Origin: a bacterium
Lineage (GTDB): Bacteria; Cyanobacteriota; Vampirovibrionia; Obscuribacterales; Obscuribacteraceae
Assembly: GCA_030431355.1 (NCBI GenBank)
Contig: JAUIJG010000233.1
Coordinates: 1-8,162, forward strand
Reading direction: 5' to 3'
DNA length: 8,162 nt
Below the pieces are notes generated by a model. It had not been told where the DNA came from. It worked only from the letters and a program-made list of their open reading frames with translations, and ran no database searches. Numbering within the stretch: position 1 is the first letter of the stretch; every line of letters begins with the position of its first letter. The position numbers and the translations under genes are program-made. This document shows positions 6,024-8,162 of the stretch, piece after piece.

Positions 6024-6809
6024 ATGAGACTACAAAACGGTTTTATTCAATTGATTAAGATAAAAAACCTCAAGAAGAGCTTCGATGGGGGCGATACATA
6101 TTCGGTCAACGATCTCAATTTGGAGATCAAGAAAGGAGAGCTGTTGGTTCTTCTGGGATCTTCCGGCTGTGGTAAGAGCACGACAATGAAGATGATCAAT
6201 CGTCTAATAGAGCCAACCTCCGGAGAGATAGAGATCGACGGCACGAACAATACCAAGTTCGACAAAGTGGCCTTGCGTAGAAAGATCGGTTATGTTTTTC
6301 AAAAGATCGGTCTTTTTCCACATATGACCATCGAAGAAAACGTATGCATAGTTCCTAAAATGTTGAACTGGCCAAAAGATAAGATGCTCAGCCGGGCTAA
6401 AGACTTGTTAGATCTGGTGGAGTTGCCTCTGGAGACTTATGGAAACAGGCTTCCCCAGGAGTTATCCGGAGGACAGCAGCAGCGTGTGGGAGTGGCAAGG
6501 GCATTGGCCGCAGATCCGGATTATCTATTAATGGATGAACCTTTTGGCGCACTCGATGCGGTGACAAGAGATTCACTGCAAAAAGAAGTTCTTGAGCTAA
6601 AATCCGAACTGGGCAAAACCATTATTTTTGTCACCCACGATCTCTTCGAAGCGCTTCTTCTAGGAGACAGGATCGCCGTAATGGACAAGGGAGTTCTCCA
6701 ACAATGCGGCTCCCCGGAAGAGCTCATTAACAAACCGCAGACCGATTTTGTAAAAGAGTTGTTTCTTAGACCGGCTCGCCAACTCTCTCAATTCAAAGAG
6801 GTATTTTGA
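6024..6809 (+). CDS. Osmoprotectant ABC transporter ATP-binding protein (OpuCA/ProV type, no CBS domains)
   Basis: A complete 261-residue ABC ATPase that would energise uptake of a quaternary amine such as glycine betaine, choline or carnitine at the inner membrane. Motifs in order: Walker A GSSGCGKS (45-52), Q-loop VFQ (91-93) followed by KIGLFPHMTIEENV, the signature LSGGQ (147-151), Walker B YLLMDE (167-172), D-loop GALD (175-178) and H-loop His205 (VTHD). The KIGLFPHMT stretch and the partner gene point to the OpuC/ProV subfamily. The protein ends soon after the ATPase domain, so the tandem CBS domains that sense ionic strength in OpuA/OpuC-type ATPases are absent and activity control must lie elsewhere. 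The start at 6024 is supported by GAGAG (6014-6018) five bases upstream. An internal TTG at 6051, closer to the family's usual beginning (LIKIKNLKKSF), has no ribosome binding site. It overlaps the next gene by one base (TGATG). Confidence 0.93.
   Translation: MRLQNGFIQLIKIKNLKKSFDGGDTYSVNDLNLEIKKGELLVLLGSSGCGKSTTMKMINRLIEPTSGEIEIDGTNNTKFDKVALRRKIGYVFQKIGLFPHMTIEENVCIVPKMLNWPKDKMLSRAKDLLDLVELPLETYGNRLPQELSGGQQQRVGVARALAADPDYLLMDEPFGALDAVTRDSLQKEVLELKSELGKTIIFVTHDLFEALLLGDRIAVMDKGVLQQCGSPEELINKPQTDFVKELFLRPARQLSQFKEVF
6797..6801 (+). promoter_or_regulatory. Ribosome binding site of the permease-binding protein gene
   Basis: AGAGG lies seven bases before the ATG at 6809, inside the last codons of the ATPase gene. 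With the TGATG stop/start overlap this supports the chosen start and translational coupling of the two transporter genes. Confidence 0.65.
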
Positions 6810-8162
6810 TGGACATACAAGGCTGGCTGGAGTTTGTGGCCGAACGCCAGGATGTACTCTGGCTAAGAACTGGTGAACACCTGATGCTGGCCGGCGTATC
6901 AACGGTCATTGCCACAATATTCGGTGTCACCCTGGGCATTCTCGGATTCAAATACCACAAGTTGAAAGGGGTATTGTTAGGAGTCGTGGGAATTTTACAG
7001 ACGGTGCCGTCCCTTGCCTTACTTGTCTTTCTTATGGCTCTCTATCATAAAATCGGTGTCTTGCCCGCGCTCACCGCCTTGATTTTATACGCCCTCCTTC
7101 CCATTGTGCGAAATACAATAACCGGATTGGAAGGAGTGGATAGACCGACCATGGAAGCGGCAGAAGGAATAGGCATGACCTCTATGCAGAGGCTTTTCAT
7201 GGTGAGAATTCCCCTGTCAATCCCGGTTATCATCGCCGGCATCAGAACAGCCGCCGTGGTAGGAGTGGGAGTAGCGACCCTGGCGGCTTTTATCGGAGCC
7301 GGCGGTCTTGGTGAGTTTATCAACCGAGGGCTGGCTCTCTCTAATACAAAACTGCTAATGCTAGGTGCCGTCCCGGCAGCACTTCTAGCTCTAGTCGTCG
7401 ATTTCTCCCTGGCCGGAGTTGAATGGGGACTAAAGCCGATCTCTTCCAGAGAGACTATAAGAAGCCGCCCCCTGCTCAAGACCCTTAAACGAGCGACCAT
7501 AGCCGTTCCTGCCATCGTCCTTATGCTAAGTAGCTACATTTATCTGGAAGGACACCCCCTGGTCAGTCCCCACGGAAAGGTAGCAATAGGAACCAAGCAC
7601 TTTTCGGAACATATCATCATGGGCGAGATGATGGCTCAACTAATCGAGGCAAAAACTGATCTGAAGGTAGTGAGACGTTTCGACTTCCCGGGGACAATTT
7701 TTTGTCACAACGCCATTACTTCAGGCGAGATCGACATCTATCCCGAATATACAGGCACCGCCTACAGTGCGGTACTGCAACGCAAGCCTTCGCCTGGTCA
7801 GAAAGCCGAAGAGGTATTTTCCACTGTACAAAAAGACTACGGGGAGAAATTCAAACTGCGCTGGTTGGCTCCTTTCGGGTTCAACAATACCTATGCCATA
7901 GTCTGTCGCATAAAAGACGCCGATGAATACGGTTGGGAAAGAGTCTCCGACTTAAAAAACGTGGCTTCCACCCTGAACTTCGGCATTGCTTCGGAATTCG
8001 CGGAGAGACCTGATGGGCTCAATGGTCTTGTCAAAGCCTATAACCTAAACTTCGAAACAGTCTCGGATATGGATTTGAATCTGCTATATAACGCCGCCAA
8101 AAATGGCGACGTGGATATAGTGGCAGCAAACTCCACCGACGGCAGAATACCTGCCTACGACC
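6809..8162 (+). CDS. Fused osmoprotectant ABC permease and substrate-binding protein (OpuCB-OpuCC type; partial, 3' end beyond window)
   Basis: The frame is open from ATG 6809 to the right edge (451 codons seen). Residues 1-245 are the permease: membrane segments at about 24-46, 52-77, 82-105, 135-165, 180-201 and 230-245, with the ATPase-coupling EAA loop at 117-136 (EAAEGIGMTSMQRLFMVRIP). Residues from about 257 are a glycine-betaine/choline-type binding domain: VAIGTKHFSEHIIMGEM (258-274), IYPEYTGTAY (310-319), PFGFNNTYAIVC (355-366) and NSTDGRIPAYD (441-451). The last permease helix tethers the binding domain to the periplasmic face, so no separate lipoprotein is needed. Fusions of this kind are known in the family and are usually a little over 500 residues, so about 50-70 residues are probably missing. 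Substrate cannot be fixed by eye: YPEYTGT is shared by betaine, choline and carnitine binders. ATPase and fusion together make a full importer, probably active as dimers. Expression is likely osmotically controlled by family analogy only. Confidence 0.93.
   Translation, partial: MDIQGWLEFVAERQDVLWLRTGEHLMLAGVSTVIATIFGVTLGILGFKYHKLKGVLLGVVGILQTVPSLALLVFLMALYHKIGVLPALTALILYALLPIVRNTITGLEGVDRPTMEAAEGIGMTSMQRLFMVRIPLSIPVIIAGIRTAAVVGVGVATLAAFIGAGGLGEFINRGLALSNTKLLMLGAVPAALLALVVDFSLAGVEWGLKPISSRETIRSRPLLKTLKRATIAVPAIVLMLSSYIYLEGHPLVSPHGKVAIGTKHFSEHIIMGEMMAQLIEAKTDLKVVRRFDFPGTIFCHNAITSGEIDIYPEYTGTAYSAVLQRKPSPGQKAEEVFSTVQKDYGEKFKLRWLAPFGFNNTYAIVCRIKDADEYGWERVSDLKNVASTLNFGIASEFAERPDGLNGLVKAYNLNFETVSDMDLNLLYNAAKNGDVDIVAANSTDGRIPAYD

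Noticed and set aside
7045..7515. 156-codon minus-strand open frame
   Set aside because: Opposite strand of the permease membrane segments; low-complexity Ser/Arg/Ala translation typical of a shadow.
1..8162. CRISPR arrays, tRNA or rRNA genes, insertion sequences, phage genes
   Set aside because: No regularly spaced repeats, tRNA arms, transposase motifs or terminal inverted repeats were seen on reading both strands.

Overview
The window reads as a piece of chromosome from a Gram-negative bacterium of middling GC. The gene content (a QEGLA-type metallopeptidase beside a GshB-like ATP-grasp enzyme, a bacterial kinase with TPRs, and a fused OpuC-type transporter) would suit a deltaproteobacterial or Bdellovibrio-like lineage. 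That is a weak inference from families alone; no rRNA or lineage marker is present.

Layout. Positions 1-5543 hold three genes on the minus strand, read from right to left: a GshB-like ATP-grasp ligase (5543-4497), a DUF1704/QEGLA zinc metallopeptidase homologue (4475-2529), and a protein-kinase-like protein with a long TPR tail (2450 to the left edge, where it is cut off). The first two are 21 bp apart and almost certainly co-transcribed. The third follows after 78 bp, which hold a possible 17-codon leader ORF. Positions 5544-6023 are a divergent intergenic region without a secure gene. It holds a perfect palindrome, a GC-rich dyad, a 51-bp-spaced direct repeat and an open frame that stops just before the transporter. 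Positions 6024-8162 hold two plus-strand genes of an osmoprotectant (glycine betaine/choline type) ABC importer: the ATPase, and, overlapping it by one base, a permease fused to its substrate-binding domain, cut off by the right edge.

How the genes may work together. The transporter pair is a conventional two-gene importer. The minus-strand cluster is the more interesting part. An ATP-grasp carboxylate-amine ligase next to a HExxxH metallopeptidase of the family that includes the animal tubulin tyrosine carboxypeptidase MATCAP suggests a ligation/removal pair acting on a peptide or protein terminus. The third gene adds a kinase-like domain with atypical motifs and a protein-binding TPR scaffold. 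This joint role is a hypothesis; the sequence shows only the families and their order.
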